Source: Flavonifractor sp052065355 (lineage in GTDB: Bacteria; Bacillota; Clostridia; Oscillospirales; Oscillospiraceae). From it: a stretch of DNA of 64,000 nucleotides. The DNA is taken from contig NZ_JBQHUF010000004.1 of assembly GCF_052065355.1 (NCBI RefSeq), positions 62,001 to 126,000 on the forward strand. Reading direction: 5' to 3'. Shown here one piece after another: positions 42,215-51,055 of the stretch. Position 1 is the stretch's first letter. The number at the start of each line of letters is the position of its first letter. The position numbers and the translations under genes were made by a program. Below the pieces are notes generated by a model that did not search any database, was not told where the DNA came from, and was given only the letters and a program-made list of their open reading frames with translations.

Positions 42215-43519
42215 ATGCACGATTTACTGATTATCGGAGGAGGGCCCGGCGGCTGCGCCGCGGCCCCCCGGGCCGCTAAGGGCGGTCTGTCCGTGGCTCT
42301 GTTTGAGCCCCGTCAGGTGGGCGGCACCTGCCTGAACCGGGGGTGCATCCCCACCAAGGCCCTGCTCCACGGAGCGGGGCCGGGCTGCGACTGGGCCAGG
42401 CTGGCGGAGGAAAAGGAAACGGTGGTAAATACCCTCCGCTCCGGCATGGAAAAGCAGCTGAAAGCCGCCAAGGTAGAGGTCGTTCCCGCCCAAGCTGTCA
42501 TCACCGGCCCCAACACCGTCAGGACCCCGGACGGCACGGTGTGGGAGGGCAGGTCCATCCTGGTTGCCGTGGGCTCCTTCCCTGCCCCCCTCCCCATTCC
42601 TGGGGTGGACCTGCCCGGCATAGTGAACAGCGACGGCTTACTGGACGATATCCGCCCCCGGGACCACCTGCTGATCATCGGCGGCGGCGTCATCGGGGTG
42701 GAGCTGGCCTGGGTGTGGGCCAGTGCCGGGTGCAGGGTCACCATTGTGGAGGCTCTGGACCGGCTGATCGCCAATCTGGACCGGGAGCTGTCCCAGAGCC
42801 TGACCATGGAGCTGAAAAAGGCGGGGGTGACGGTGTACACCGGGGCTTCCGTGTCTGAGATCACCCCCGGCCCCGCCGTCCGCTTTACCCACAAGGGGGC
42901 GGAGCAGACTGTGGAGGCCGACACGGTGCTGTTGGCCGCCGGGCGGAAACCCGCCACCAACGGCCTGTTCGAGGGGATCTCCCCCGCCATGGACCGGGGC
43001 TTTTTGAAGGTAGACGACCGGTTCCGCACCTCCATTCCCTCCATTTACGCCATCGGGGACGCCATCGGCGGGGCCATGCTGGCCCACAAGGCGGAAGCGG
43101 AGGGAGACTGTGTGGCCGACCTGCTGCTGGGCAAAACGCCCCGCCGGGGCACCTCCCCCATCCCCTCCTGCGTGTACACCGACCCGGAGCTGGCCCAGGT
43201 GGGTCTGACCCTGGACGAGGCCAAGGCCCAGGGCATCCCGGCGGTAAGCGGCAAGTGCGTCATGGGTGCCAACGGCCGCACCCTCATTGAGGGGGGCAAG
43301 CGGGGCTTCATCAAGCTGGTATTCCACAAGGAGAGCCACGCCCTGCTGGGCGCGCAGCTGTGCTGCTACCGGGCCTCCGACCTGATTGCCGAGCTCACCC
43401 TGGCGGTCACCCTGGGCCTGACGGCGGAGCAGCTCCTGCTGCCGGTGCGGCCCCACCCCACCTTTGCCGAGGTAATTACGGCGGCGGCGGAGGCCGGGCT
43501 GGAAGCGCTGGAACGATAA
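42215..43519 (+). CDS. lpdA: Dihydrolipoyl dehydrogenase (glycine cleavage L protein)
   Basis: 434 residues, slightly short for the family (about 460). FAD-binding IIGGGPGGCAAA at the N-terminus, redox-active Cys39 and Cys44 in GGTCLNRGCIPTKAL, the NAD Rossmann motif IIGGGVIGVELAWVW, and the C-terminal HPTFAEV with the catalytic His. It reoxidises dihydrolipoyl H protein and makes NADH. Last gene of the operon, so this operon encodes the whole glycine cleavage system. Confidence 0.95.
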   Translation: MHDLLIIGGGPGGCAAAPRAAKGGLSVALFEPRQVGGTCLNRGCIPTKALLHGAGPGCDWARLAEEKETVVNTLRSGMEKQLKAAKVEVVPAQAVITGPNTVRTPDGTVWEGRSILVAVGSFPAPLPIPGVDLPGIVNSDGLLDDIRPRDHLLIIGGGVIGVELAWVWASAGCRVTIVEALDRLIANLDRELSQSLTMELKKAGVTVYTGASVSEITPGPAVRFTHKGAEQTVEADTVLLAAGRKPATNGLFEGISPAMDRGFLKVDDRFRTSIPSIYAIGDAIGGAMLAHKAEAEGDCVADLLLGKTPRRGTSPIPSCVYTDPELAQVGLTLDEAKAQGIPAVSGKCVMGANGRTLIEGGKRGFIKLVFHKESHALLGAQLCCYRASDLIAELTLAVTLGLTAEQLLLPVRPHPTFAEVITAAAEAGLEALER

Positions 43520-43581
43520 GTGCAATTTGTAAGTTTTTTGCAAATTATTTTCTTTCGTTTTTATTAAATTTGCACAATTCA

Positions 43582-43610
43582 TCGACAGAAATCTCCAACT
43601 ATGGTATGAT
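43582..43610 (+). promoter_or_regulatory. Promoter of the first 5'-nucleotidase gene
   Basis: TCGACA, 17 bases, TATGAT, within the AT-rich 126-base gap after lpdA and about 36 bases before the ATG. Confidence 0.75.
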
Positions 43611-43645
43611 GACACTGCCTGAAAAAAAGGAAAGGAGCTGTACGT

Positions 43646-45781
43646 ATGCACAAGCAAAAGTTCGGCAAGTTCCTGTCCGTGGTGCTGAGTATCGCCATGG
43701 TGCTCTCCCTGTCCGTCACCGCTCTGGCGGCAGAGGGAGAGACCCATCTGACCATCATCGGCACTTCGGACACCCACGGCAACATCTGGGGCTACTCCTA
43801 TGAGGATATGAAGGAGAGCACCGGAGACGGCCTGGCCCGGGTGGCCACCTATGTCAGCCAGGTGCGTGCTGAGAACCCCAACACCATCCTGGTGGACGCG
43901 GGCGACACCATCCAGGGCACCATCATGACCGACGACCTGTACTCCAAGGACACCAAGGACCATCCGGTGCCCGCGGCCCTGAACTACATGGGGTATGACG
44001 CCTGGGTGCTGGGCAACCATGAGTTCAACTTCGGGGTGGACACTCTGAAGTCCATCATCGCCCAGGCCGACATGCCGGTGCTGGCCGCCAACATCAAGAA
44101 TGCCGACGGCAGCTACTTCACCGGCGCGGGCTACACCATCGTGGAGCGGGGCGGCGTGAAGGTGGCCATCATCGGTGTGGACACCCCCAACATTCCCCGG
44201 TGGGACGGCACCAAGCAGGGCGTGTCTGATCTGACCTTTGAGCCCATGGCCGACGCCGTGGCCGCCTGCATCAAGGAGATCGGCGACAAGGCCGACGTCA
44301 TCATGGTCTCCGCTCACGCCGGTCTGTCCGCCGAGTACTCCACCGACGGCGCCGACGCCGCCCAGACCATTCTGGACAAGTGCCCCGAGGTGGACGTGCT
44401 CCAGCTGGGCCACACCCACACCACCTACATCAACAACGACGGCGCTATCCCCGTGGGCGAGACCAAGAACAACGCCGGCGAGGTGGTGCGTTATGACCTG
44501 ACCCTCAATACCGACAAGGAGATCACCGCCGCCACGGTGGAGACCGTCTCCATGAAGGACGTGGAGCCCGACCAGGGTCTGCGGGACGTGGCCGCCATCA
44601 AGGCCGCCCAGGAAAAGACCGTGTCCTTCATCCAGGACAACGTGCTGGGCCATGCCGCCGCCGACTTCCAGCCCGTCAATGAGATCAATGGCCTGCCCGA
44701 AGGCCGTCTCCAGGACACCGCCGTCATCGACCTGATCGGCACCGTCCAGCTGGAGAATTCCGGCGCCGACGTCACCGCCGTGGCCCTGTTCAAGGACACC
44801 AGCGACCTGAAGAAGGGCGATCTCAACTACGGCAACATGTTCGACATCTACAAGTATCCCAACGTGCTGTACACCGTGAAGGTGACCGGCGCGGAGATGA
44901 AGGCCTACATGGAGTGGGCCGCCGAGTGCTGGAACCAGTGGCAGCCCGGCGATATCAACATCTCCTTCAACCCGGACAAGGCGGGCTATCTCCACGACCA
45001 CTTTATCGGCCTGAACTACGAGGTCAACCTGTCCAAGCCCGCCGGTCAGCGGATCGAGAATGTGACCTTCAAGGGTCAGCCTCTCACCGACGACATGACC
45101 CTCACCCTGTGCGTCAACGACTACCGCTACACCGGCCTGAAGAACGAGGGCATCATCTCCGGCGAGAAGGAGTGGGAGTCCTCCGCCTCGGTCCGGGACA
45201 TGCTGGTGGCCTATCTGGCTGAGCACGATCCCCTGGAGCCCAAGGTGGACAACAACTGGAAGATCACCGGCGTGGACCTGCAGAAGGACAACCCGGAGCG
45301 GGCCGCCTACATCGAGAAGATCAACTCCGGTGAGCTGGCCACCCCCTACAACAAGAGCATCAACCTGAATGAGGCCAACAACGTGGTGGTCAACGGCGTG
45401 CTGTACTCCGCCGACAGCGCGGTGAGCAGCGGCCTGGGCGACACGGTGTTCTACCGCCTGCGCGACCTGGCCGTGGCCTTCAAGGGCACCACCGCCGCCT
45501 TCAACGCGGAGTGGAAGGACGGCGTGGTCCTCACCAAGGGCGGTGAATACACCGCCGCGCCTCTGGCTCCCCGGGCCGACGGCACCGCCATCGACTACGC
45601 CACCCTGACCGTTATGGTGGACGGCGCGCCGGTGGAGGTCTCCGGCCTGCTCATCGGCGGCAACTACTATTTCTCCGCCGAGACCATCAACACCCTGCTG
45701 GGCATCAGCGCCGTTGAGACCGACGGCGTGCTCACCCTCACCGCCGACAAGGCCGACGCCGGAAACGGCAACGCCGGCTGA
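43646..45781 (+). CDS. Secreted 5'-nucleotidase/metallophosphatase, paralogue 1
   Basis: 711 residues. A signal peptide ending at ALAAEG, a metallophosphatase domain with SDTHGN, DAGDTIQGT, LGNHEFNFG and the His motif LGHTHTTY, then a 5'-nucleotidase C-terminal domain (about 340-530). The last roughly 110 residues (FYRLRDLAVAFKGTTAAF) resemble the copper-amine-oxidase-N/stalk domain used by surface proteins of this group. The family dephosphorylates extracellular nucleotides so that nucleosides can be taken up. The ATG at 43646 follows AAAGGAG. It lies directly upstream of a paralogue with an almost identical end. Confidence 0.93.
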   Translation: MHKQKFGKFLSVVLSIAMVLSLSVTALAAEGETHLTIIGTSDTHGNIWGYSYEDMKESTGDGLARVATYVSQVRAENPNTILVDAGDTIQGTIMTDDLYSKDTKDHPVPAALNYMGYDAWVLGNHEFNFGVDTLKSIIAQADMPVLAANIKNADGSYFTGAGYTIVERGGVKVAIIGVDTPNIPRWDGTKQGVSDLTFEPMADAVAACIKEIGDKADVIMVSAHAGLSAEYSTDGADAAQTILDKCPEVDVLQLGHTHTTYINNDGAIPVGETKNNAGEVVRYDLTLNTDKEITAATVETVSMKDVEPDQGLRDVAAIKAAQEKTVSFIQDNVLGHAAADFQPVNEINGLPEGRLQDTAVIDLIGTVQLENSGADVTAVALFKDTSDLKKGDLNYGNMFDIYKYPNVLYTVKVTGAEMKAYMEWAAECWNQWQPGDINISFNPDKAGYLHDHFIGLNYEVNLSKPAGQRIENVTFKGQPLTDDMTLTLCVNDYRYTGLKNEGIISGEKEWESSASVRDMLVAYLAEHDPLEPKVDNNWKITGVDLQKDNPERAAYIEKINSGELATPYNKSINLNEANNVVVNGVLYSADSAVSSGLGDTVFYRLRDLAVAFKGTTAAFNAEWKDGVVLTKGGEYTAAPLAPRADGTAIDYATLTVMVDGAPVEVSGLLIGGNYYFSAETINTLLGISAVETDGVLTLTADKADAGNGNAG
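45449..45781 (+). repeat. 333-bp direct repeat, copy 1 (3' end of paralogue 1)
   Basis: Aligns without gaps to 47812-48144 with about nine differences by eye (around 97% identity). It encodes the C-terminal stalk-like domain and stop codon. Confidence 0.92.
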
Positions 45782-45809
45782 GACCGGACACCAATTGCAC
45801 AGATCGCCG

Positions 45810-45844
45810 GGCGGCGGGGGATTTTCCCCCGCCGCGCCTTTTCT
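45810..45844 (+). terminator. Terminator after the first 5'-nucleotidase gene
   Basis: A 10-bp stem GCGGCGGGGG / CCCCCGCCGC, five-base loop, and a T-rich tail GCCTTTTCTT. Confidence 0.8.
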
Positions 45845-45951
45845 TACCAAGTCTTTACCCCGCCTTTATTCCGCTCCTACCTTCCCATGGTATATTGAAT
45901 ACCGTTCTATTCTCTTTGAAAGAAACGATTGGAAGGAGTCTGTTCACACCC

Positions 45952-48144
45952 ATGGGAAACCGAAACCGTTGTAAACTCTTGTCCGCGGCCCTGGCCGCGG
46001 CCCTTACGCTCTCTCTGTCCTCCGCGGCTCTGGCGGCGGAACCGGCGGAGAAGCATGTCAGCATCCTGGCCACCTCAGACCTGCACAGCAACATCTGGGG
46101 CTACTCTTACGAGGACAATGCCGAAACCACCAACAATGGCATGGCCCGCATTTACACCTATGTCCAGCAGGTGCGGGCGGAGGAGGGCGTCACCTCCTTC
46201 CTGGTGGACGGAGGCGACACCATTCAGGGCACCATCCTCTCCGACGACCTGTACAACAAGGAGGAGGGTGAGCACCCCGTTATCACCGCCATGAACTTTA
46301 TGGGCTATGACGCTATGACCCTGGGCAACCACGAGTTCAATTTCGGTCTGGAGCTGGTGGACCGCATCCAATCCCAGGCCGACTTCCCCCTGCTGGCCGC
46401 CAACGTGACGGTGAAGGACACCGGCGAGCAGTTCGTGGGGGACTACACCATTGTGGAGCGGGACGGCATCAAGCTGGCCATCATCGGCGTCACCAACCCC
46501 AACATCCCCATCTGGGACGACGAGAAGGTGGCCAGCCTGGATTTTGAGGCTCTGTCCGACGCGGTGGGCCGCTGCATCGACCAGATCGGCGATCAGGCGG
46601 ACATCATCATGGTCTCCTGCCACACCGGCCTGGTGGCGGAGTTTGACGAGGAAAACGGCACCGACGCCGCCCAGACCATCCTGGACGACCACCCGGAGGT
46701 GGACGTGCTCCAGGTGGGCCACTTCCACACCGTGGTCAACCAGAAGCAGGGTGACGCCGTGGTAGGCGGCGTGCGCAACGGCGGCCGGGACGTGGCCCGG
46801 TTCGACGTGACCCTGGACGGGGACAACAACGTGGTGGATACCGCCGTCACCATCGTGGACATGGCGGATTACCAGCCCTCCGCCCAGCTCCGGGAGCTGC
46901 CCATCGTGGCTCAGGCCCATCAGCGCACCATCGACTTCATCAACGGCGGCGGCAGCGGGGACGAGAACCAGGGCGGCGGCGTCCTGGGCTCCACCACCGC
47001 CAAGTTCCAGCCTGAGGATGAGATCAGCGGCCTGCCCGCCGGCCGTCTGATGGATACCGCCGTGATGGACCTGATCAACAAGGTCCAGCTGGAGAATTCC
47101 GGGGCCGACGTGTCCGCCGCCGCCCTGTTCAAGAACACCAGCGACCTGCCTCAGGGCGAGATCAACTACGGCAACATCTTCAATATCTATAAATTCGACA
47201 ACACCCTCTACCGGGTCACCGTTACCGGCGCGGAGCTGAAGGCCTACATGGAGTGGTCCGCCGCCTGCTACAACCAGTGGCAGCCCGGGGACATCAACAT
47301 CTCCTTTGACCCGGAGTACCCCGACTACCTCTACGACATGTTCGCCGGCGTGGACTACGAGATCGACCTGAGCCAGCCCAAAGGCCAGCGCATCCGCAAC
47401 GTCATGTTCCACGGCCAGCCCCTCCAGGACGACCAGGAGCTCACCCTGGCTGTAAACAACTACCGCTATTCCTCCGCCCTGAAAAGCGAAAATATCATCT
47501 CCGGCACCCGGGACTGGGAATCCCCCAACTCCATCCGTGATATGCTGGTGGCCTACTTCGCCGAGCACTCCCCCGTGGCTCCCGAGGTGGACAACAACTG
47601 GAAGATCGTAGGCGTGGACCTGAGCGAAAGCGATCCCCGCCGCCAGGAGATCATCGACCTGGTGAACGCCGGCCGTCTGGACACCCCCTATGACAAGAGC
47701 TATAACCTGAATGACTACGAGGCCATTCTGGCCTCCGCCCGTCCCGCCGGCAACGTCAGCGTCAACGGCACCCTGTCTCAGGCCGACAGCGCGGTGAGCG
47801 GCGGCACCACCTTCTACCGCCTGCGCGACCTGGCCGTGGCCTTCAAGGGCACTACCGCCGCCTTCAACGCGGAGTGGAAGGACGGCGTGGTCCTCACCAA
47901 GGGCGGTACATACACCGCCGAACCTCTGGCTCCCCGGGCCGACGGCACCGCCATCGACTACGCCACCCTGACCGTTATGGTGGACGGCGCGCCGGTGGAG
48001 GTCTCCGGCCTGCTCATCGGCGGCAACTACTATTTCTCCGCCGAGACCATCAACACCCTGCTGGGCATCAGCGCCGTTGAGACCGACGGTGTGCTTACCC
48101 TCACCGCCGACAAGGCCGACCCCGGCAACGGCAACGCCGGCTGA
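45952..48144 (+). CDS. Secreted 5'-nucleotidase/metallophosphatase, paralogue 2
   Basis: 730 residues. The same architecture as the preceding gene: signal peptide (ALAAEP), metallophosphatase motifs TSDLHSN, DGGDTIQGT, LGNHEFNFG, VGHFHTVV, a 5'-nucleotidase C-terminal domain, a Gly-rich insertion near residue 345 (GGGSGDENQGGG), and the same C-terminal stalk-like domain. Asp/His placement differs slightly from paralogue 1 (SDLHSN against SDTHGN). The ATG at 45952 lies 13 bases after GGAAGGAG, a long but usable spacing. The N-terminal halves are clearly diverged while the 3' 333 bp are nearly identical. Confidence 0.93.
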   Translation: MGNRNRCKLLSAALAAALTLSLSSAALAAEPAEKHVSILATSDLHSNIWGYSYEDNAETTNNGMARIYTYVQQVRAEEGVTSFLVDGGDTIQGTILSDDLYNKEEGEHPVITAMNFMGYDAMTLGNHEFNFGLELVDRIQSQADFPLLAANVTVKDTGEQFVGDYTIVERDGIKLAIIGVTNPNIPIWDDEKVASLDFEALSDAVGRCIDQIGDQADIIMVSCHTGLVAEFDEENGTDAAQTILDDHPEVDVLQVGHFHTVVNQKQGDAVVGGVRNGGRDVARFDVTLDGDNNVVDTAVTIVDMADYQPSAQLRELPIVAQAHQRTIDFINGGGSGDENQGGGVLGSTTAKFQPEDEISGLPAGRLMDTAVMDLINKVQLENSGADVSAAALFKNTSDLPQGEINYGNIFNIYKFDNTLYRVTVTGAELKAYMEWSAACYNQWQPGDINISFDPEYPDYLYDMFAGVDYEIDLSQPKGQRIRNVMFHGQPLQDDQELTLAVNNYRYSSALKSENIISGTRDWESPNSIRDMLVAYFAEHSPVAPEVDNNWKIVGVDLSESDPRRQEIIDLVNAGRLDTPYDKSYNLNDYEAILASARPAGNVSVNGTLSQADSAVSGGTTFYRLRDLAVAFKGTTAAFNAEWKDGVVLTKGGTYTAEPLAPRADGTAIDYATLTVMVDGAPVEVSGLLIGGNYYFSAETINTLLGISAVETDGVLTLTADKADPGNGNAG
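47812..48144 (+). repeat. 333-bp direct repeat, copy 2 (3' end of paralogue 2)
   Basis: Partner of 45449-45781; see that entry. Confidence 0.92.
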
Positions 48145-48160
48145 TCCAAACCCACAGCAG

Positions 48161-48194
48161 AAAAGACCAGCTCCTCACGGAGCTGGTCTTTTTT
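48161..48194 (+). terminator. Terminator after the second 5'-nucleotidase gene
   Basis: A 13-bp perfect stem AAAGACCAGCTCC / GGAGCTGGTCTTT with a four-base loop and a run of T. Confidence 0.92.
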
Positions 48195-48204
48195 ATTTTC
48201 CCTC

Positions 48205-48233
48205 TTGACAAGTTTCCTTGTCAATGCTATCCT
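48205..48233 (+). promoter_or_regulatory. Promoter of the XRE-DUF3169 operon with operator 1
   Basis: TTGACA (48205), 17 bases, then TATCCT preceded by TG (extended -10). The -35 hexamer is also the left arm of the palindrome TTGACA-N8-TGTCAA at 48205-48224, so a bound repressor would block RNA polymerase. Confidence 0.8.
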
Positions 48234-48237
48234 ACAT

Positions 48238-48257
48238 TTGACAAGGATAATTGTCAT
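48238..48257 (+). promoter_or_regulatory. Operator 2 of the XRE-DUF3169 operon
   Basis: TTGACA-N8-TGTCAT, centred 33 bases downstream of operator 1. Confidence 0.75.
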
Positions 48258-48258
48258 T

Positions 48259-48278
48259 CTGACAGAGATAGTTGTCAA
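48259..48278 (+). promoter_or_regulatory. Operator 3 of the XRE-DUF3169 operon
   Basis: CTGACA-N8-TGTCAA, centred 21 bases downstream of operator 2 and ending three bases before the ribosome site. Confidence 0.75.
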
Positions 48279-48293
48279 GCAGGAGGCGATAGC

Positions 48294-48500
48294 ATGCCAC
48301 TCTATAACCGGCTGAAAGAGCACCGGGCCCGGCTTGGGGTCAACCAGCAGGAGCTGGGCCGCATGGCGGGGGTATCCCGGCAGACCATCAGCCAGATCGA
48401 GCGGGGAGACTACTCCCCCTCTGTCACCCTGGCCCTGAAGCTGGCGAAGCTGTGCGGCGTCACCGTGGAGGATATTTTCTGCTATGAGGAGGATGAATGA
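48294..48500 (+). CDS. XRE-family DNA-binding regulator
   Basis: 68 residues, a single Cro/CI-type helix-turn-helix (about 10-62; ELGRMAGVSRQTISQIERGDY is the turn and recognition region). Such short regulators often act on their own promoter and on a partner membrane protein. AGGAGG lies seven bases before the ATG. The stop overlaps the ribosome region of the next gene. Three matched palindromes upstream are the obvious candidate binding sites. Confidence 0.93.
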   Translation: MPLYNRLKEHRARLGVNQQELGRMAGVSRQTISQIERGDYSPSVTLALKLAKLCGVTVEDIFCYEEDE

Positions 48501-48501
48501 G

Positions 48502-49245
48502 ATGAAGGATCAGGTTGCCCGGGAAAACCGCAAGGCTCTGCCCAGGTTTTTTGGTACCCTGCTGCTCTTTGCTCTGCTGGGCGGCATCGGCGGCTTTTTC
48601 GTCAGTATCGCCGGGTTCTCCGGCCTGGCCGGCTGGGCGGCGGAGGGTCTGACGGGAGTGCTGGGGGCGGTGGTGCCCTGGGGCATTCCGATATGCTCGG
48701 TGATCCTGCTGGGCATCGGCCTGGGGCTGTACCGCTCCGCCAAAGGCCGGTATGAACGGTGGGACGGCGAGGATGAAGCTCTGGCGGAGGGCATTGAGGT
48801 CACCCTCAGCTATGTGCTCCTTTTCACCACCCTGGCCACCGTGGCGGACTTTTTCTTTCTGTCGGCGGTCTTTCTCTGCGACGCCGTCATGGTGACCACC
48901 GTTCTGTTCCTGGTCTCCATCGTCCTGATCGTCCTGCTCCAGCAGAAGGCCATCGACCTGACCCGGCGGATGAACCCGGAGAAACAGGGCAGCGTGTACG
49001 ACGTCAAATTCCAGAAAAAGTGGATGGACAGCTGCGACGAGGCGGAAAAAGCCCAGATGGGCCAGGCGGCCTATCAGGCCTTCCGGATAGCTACCGGCAC
49101 CTGTCTGGTGCTGTGGGTGGTACTCACGGTGCTGAATTTCTCCTTTGACATCGGCCTGCTCCCCGTCCTGATGGTGCTGATCCTCTTCGGGGTGCTCCAG
49201 GTCACCTACTGCCTGACCTGCATCAAGCTCAGCCGCTCCAAATAA
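48502..49245 (+). CDS. DUF3169 family membrane protein
   Basis: 247 residues with about six membrane segments (near 17-37, 52-72, 100-120, 125-145, 195-215, 220-240). The family is usually encoded directly after a small XRE regulator, as here, and is of unknown function; I recall it near bacteriocin or membrane-stress loci. The ATG at 48502 was chosen because AGGAGG ends nine bases upstream; two in-frame ATGs earlier lie on or before that site. It starts one base after the regulator stop. Confidence 0.85.
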   Translation: MKDQVARENRKALPRFFGTLLLFALLGGIGGFFVSIAGFSGLAGWAAEGLTGVLGAVVPWGIPICSVILLGIGLGLYRSAKGRYERWDGEDEALAEGIEVTLSYVLLFTTLATVADFFFLSAVFLCDAVMVTTVLFLVSIVLIVLLQQKAIDLTRRMNPEKQGSVYDVKFQKKWMDSCDEAEKAQMGQAAYQAFRIATGTCLVLWVVLTVLNFSFDIGLLPVLMVLILFGVLQVTYCLTCIKLSRSK

Positions 49246-49246
49246 A

Positions 49247-49282
49247 AAAACGGCCGGTCCCTTTTGGGACCGGCCGTTTTCT
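49247..49282. terminator. Bidirectional terminator between the DUF3169 gene and hydA
   Basis: A 15-bp perfect stem AAAACGGCCGGTCCC with a four-base loop and A/T runs on both sides. Confidence 0.92.
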
Positions 49283-49286
49283 CTCA

Positions 49287-51041
49287 TTATACCCGATAGC
49301 GCTTCTGCTTGATGTAGGTGCAGTGGAGCAGCTCGTGGGCCTTGTGGCCGCCGGGCTGACCCAGGTAGGAGTGATACACCGTCTGGACCACAGGGTTCTT
49401 GTGGCTGCGGCGGTACTCCATCCCCTCGTCCTGCTTGTACAGGGCGGCAGCGCGGAGGGCCTTGATGTCGGTAAAGTTACGCACGTCGGCGTGCTGGATG
49501 GGCTGGCCGCCGCCGTTGATGCAGCCGCCGGGGCAGGCCATGAACTCCACAAAGTCATAGTGGAGGGAGCCGTCCCGGATGCCGTCCAGCACCAGCTTCA
49601 CGTTGTGCAGGCCGGAGGCCACGCACACCCGCACGGTGCGGTCGGGCAGCTCATAGCTGGCCTCCTTGACGCCTTCCATGCCGCGGACCTCATGGTACTC
49701 CAGAGGCGCCATGCCGTCGCCGGTGAGCTCCTCCACCACGGTGCGCAGGGCGGCCTCCATCACGCCGCCGGAGGCGCCGAAGATGGTGGCGGCACCGGTG
49801 GAGATGCCCAGCATCTCGTCAAACTCCCCGTCGGGCAGGTGGTCAAACAGCATGCCCGCCTGGGTGATCATGCGGCCCAGCTCACGGGTGGTGAGGGACA
49901 CGTCCACCGGCATGCAGCCGTTAGGCAGCCGCTGCTCCTCACGGCGGACCTCGTACTTCTTGGCGGTACAGGGCATGATGGACACCACAAAGATGTCGTC
50001 AGGGTCAATGCCCATGGTCTCGGCGTAGTAGGTCTTGACCAGGGAGCCGAACATCTGCTGGGGAGACTTGCAGGTGGAGACGTTGGCGATCATGTCGGGA
50101 GCGTGCTGCTCCATGTACCGGATCCAGCCGGGAGAGCAGGAGGTAATGAGGGGCAGCTTGCCGCCGCCGTTCAGGCGGCTGAGGAACTCGGTGCCCTCCT
50201 CCATGATGGTGAAGTCGGCGGCGGTGTCCACGTCGAACACCTTGTCAAAGCCCAGGCGGCGGAGGGCGGTGACCATCTTGCCCTCCACGTTGGTGCCGAT
50301 GGGCATACCGAAGCACTCACCCAGGGTAACCCGGATGGAGGGAGCAGGACCCACCACCACGTGCTTCTTGGGATCGGCCAGGGCGGCCAGTACCTTGCCG
50401 GTATCGTCCTTCTCGCTGAGGGCGCCGGTGGGGCAGGCCACGATGCACTGGCCGCAGGAGACGCAGTCCACCTCGTTCAGGTCACGGTCAAAGGCGCAGC
50501 CGATGTGGGTGGCAAAGCCGCGGTCGTTGCAGCCGATGACGCCCACCTCCTGGGTGGCACGGCACACGGCGGTGCAGCGGCGGCAGAGGACACACTTGGA
50601 GTTGTCCCGCACCAGGTGGGGCGCAGAGTCCTCGATCTGGGGGTACATGTTGTCGCTGGCGTAGCGCACGGCGTCGATGCCCAGGTCGCTGGCCAGCTGA
50701 CGCAGCTCACACTGGCTGTTGCGGGCGCAGGTGAGGCAGTCCATCCGGTGGTTGGACAGAATGAGCTCCAGGGTGAGCTGGCGGGACTTGCGGACCCGCT
50801 CGGTATTGGTGAATACCTCCATGCCCTCGGCCACGGGGTAGACGCAGGAGGCCACCAGGCTCTTGGCGCCCTTCACCTCCACCACGCAGATACGGCAGGC
50901 GCCGATCTCGTTGATGCCCTTAAGGAAGCACAGGGACGGGATATTGAAGCCCGCGGAGCGAGCCGCCTCCAGCACCGTGGTCCCGGCGGGAACGGTGACG
51001 GGGATGTTGTTGATGCGCAGAGATACCATCTTTTCGTCCAT
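49287..51041 (-). CDS. hydA: [FeFe]-hydrogenase catalytic subunit, NADH-linked multimeric type
   Basis: 584 residues: an N-terminal [2Fe-2S] domain (about 5-80), a His-Cys cluster domain (NHRMDCLTCARNSQCELR), two [4Fe-4S] motifs (CVLCRRCTAVC and CVSCGQCIVACP), and the H-cluster domain with TSCSPGW, MPCTAKK and MACPGGCINGGGQP. It reduces protons to H2. The second residue of the first H-cluster Cys pair is Ser (CS, not CC), which I recall as common in NAD(P)-linked forms. The ATG at 51041 has GGGAGG eight bases upstream. It is last in a five-gene unit. With the 600- and 164-residue subunits it should form an electron-bifurcating or NADH-linked complex. Confidence 0.96.
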   Translation of the reverse strand: MDEKMVSLRINNIPVTVPAGTTVLEAARSAGFNIPSLCFLKGINEIGACRICVVEVKGAKSLVASCVYPVAEGMEVFTNTERVRKSRQLTLELILSNHRMDCLTCARNSQCELRQLASDLGIDAVRYASDNMYPQIEDSAPHLVRDNSKCVLCRRCTAVCRATQEVGVIGCNDRGFATHIGCAFDRDLNEVDCVSCGQCIVACPTGALSEKDDTGKVLAALADPKKHVVVGPAPSIRVTLGECFGMPIGTNVEGKMVTALRRLGFDKVFDVDTAADFTIMEEGTEFLSRLNGGGKLPLITSCSPGWIRYMEQHAPDMIANVSTCKSPQQMFGSLVKTYYAETMGIDPDDIFVVSIMPCTAKKYEVRREEQRLPNGCMPVDVSLTTRELGRMITQAGMLFDHLPDGEFDEMLGISTGAATIFGASGGVMEAALRTVVEELTGDGMAPLEYHEVRGMEGVKEASYELPDRTVRVCVASGLHNVKLVLDGIRDGSLHYDFVEFMACPGGCINGGGQPIQHADVRNFTDIKALRAAALYKQDEGMEYRRSHKNPVVQTVYHSYLGQPGGHKAHELLHCTYIKQKRYRV

Positions 51042-51055
51042 GTCCGTTCCCTCCC

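Noticed and set aside
42638..45850. A 1070-codon minus-strand frame across lpdA and the first nucleotidase
   Set aside because: Antisense shadow: the plus-strand genes have motifs, ribosome sites and promoters; the shadow has none.
49287..51041. Loss of an H-cluster ligand in HydA because the first motif reads TSCSPGW
   Set aside because: I recall CS in place of CC as common in active NAD(P)-linked multimeric hydrogenases, and the other motifs are intact, so the enzyme is probably functional.
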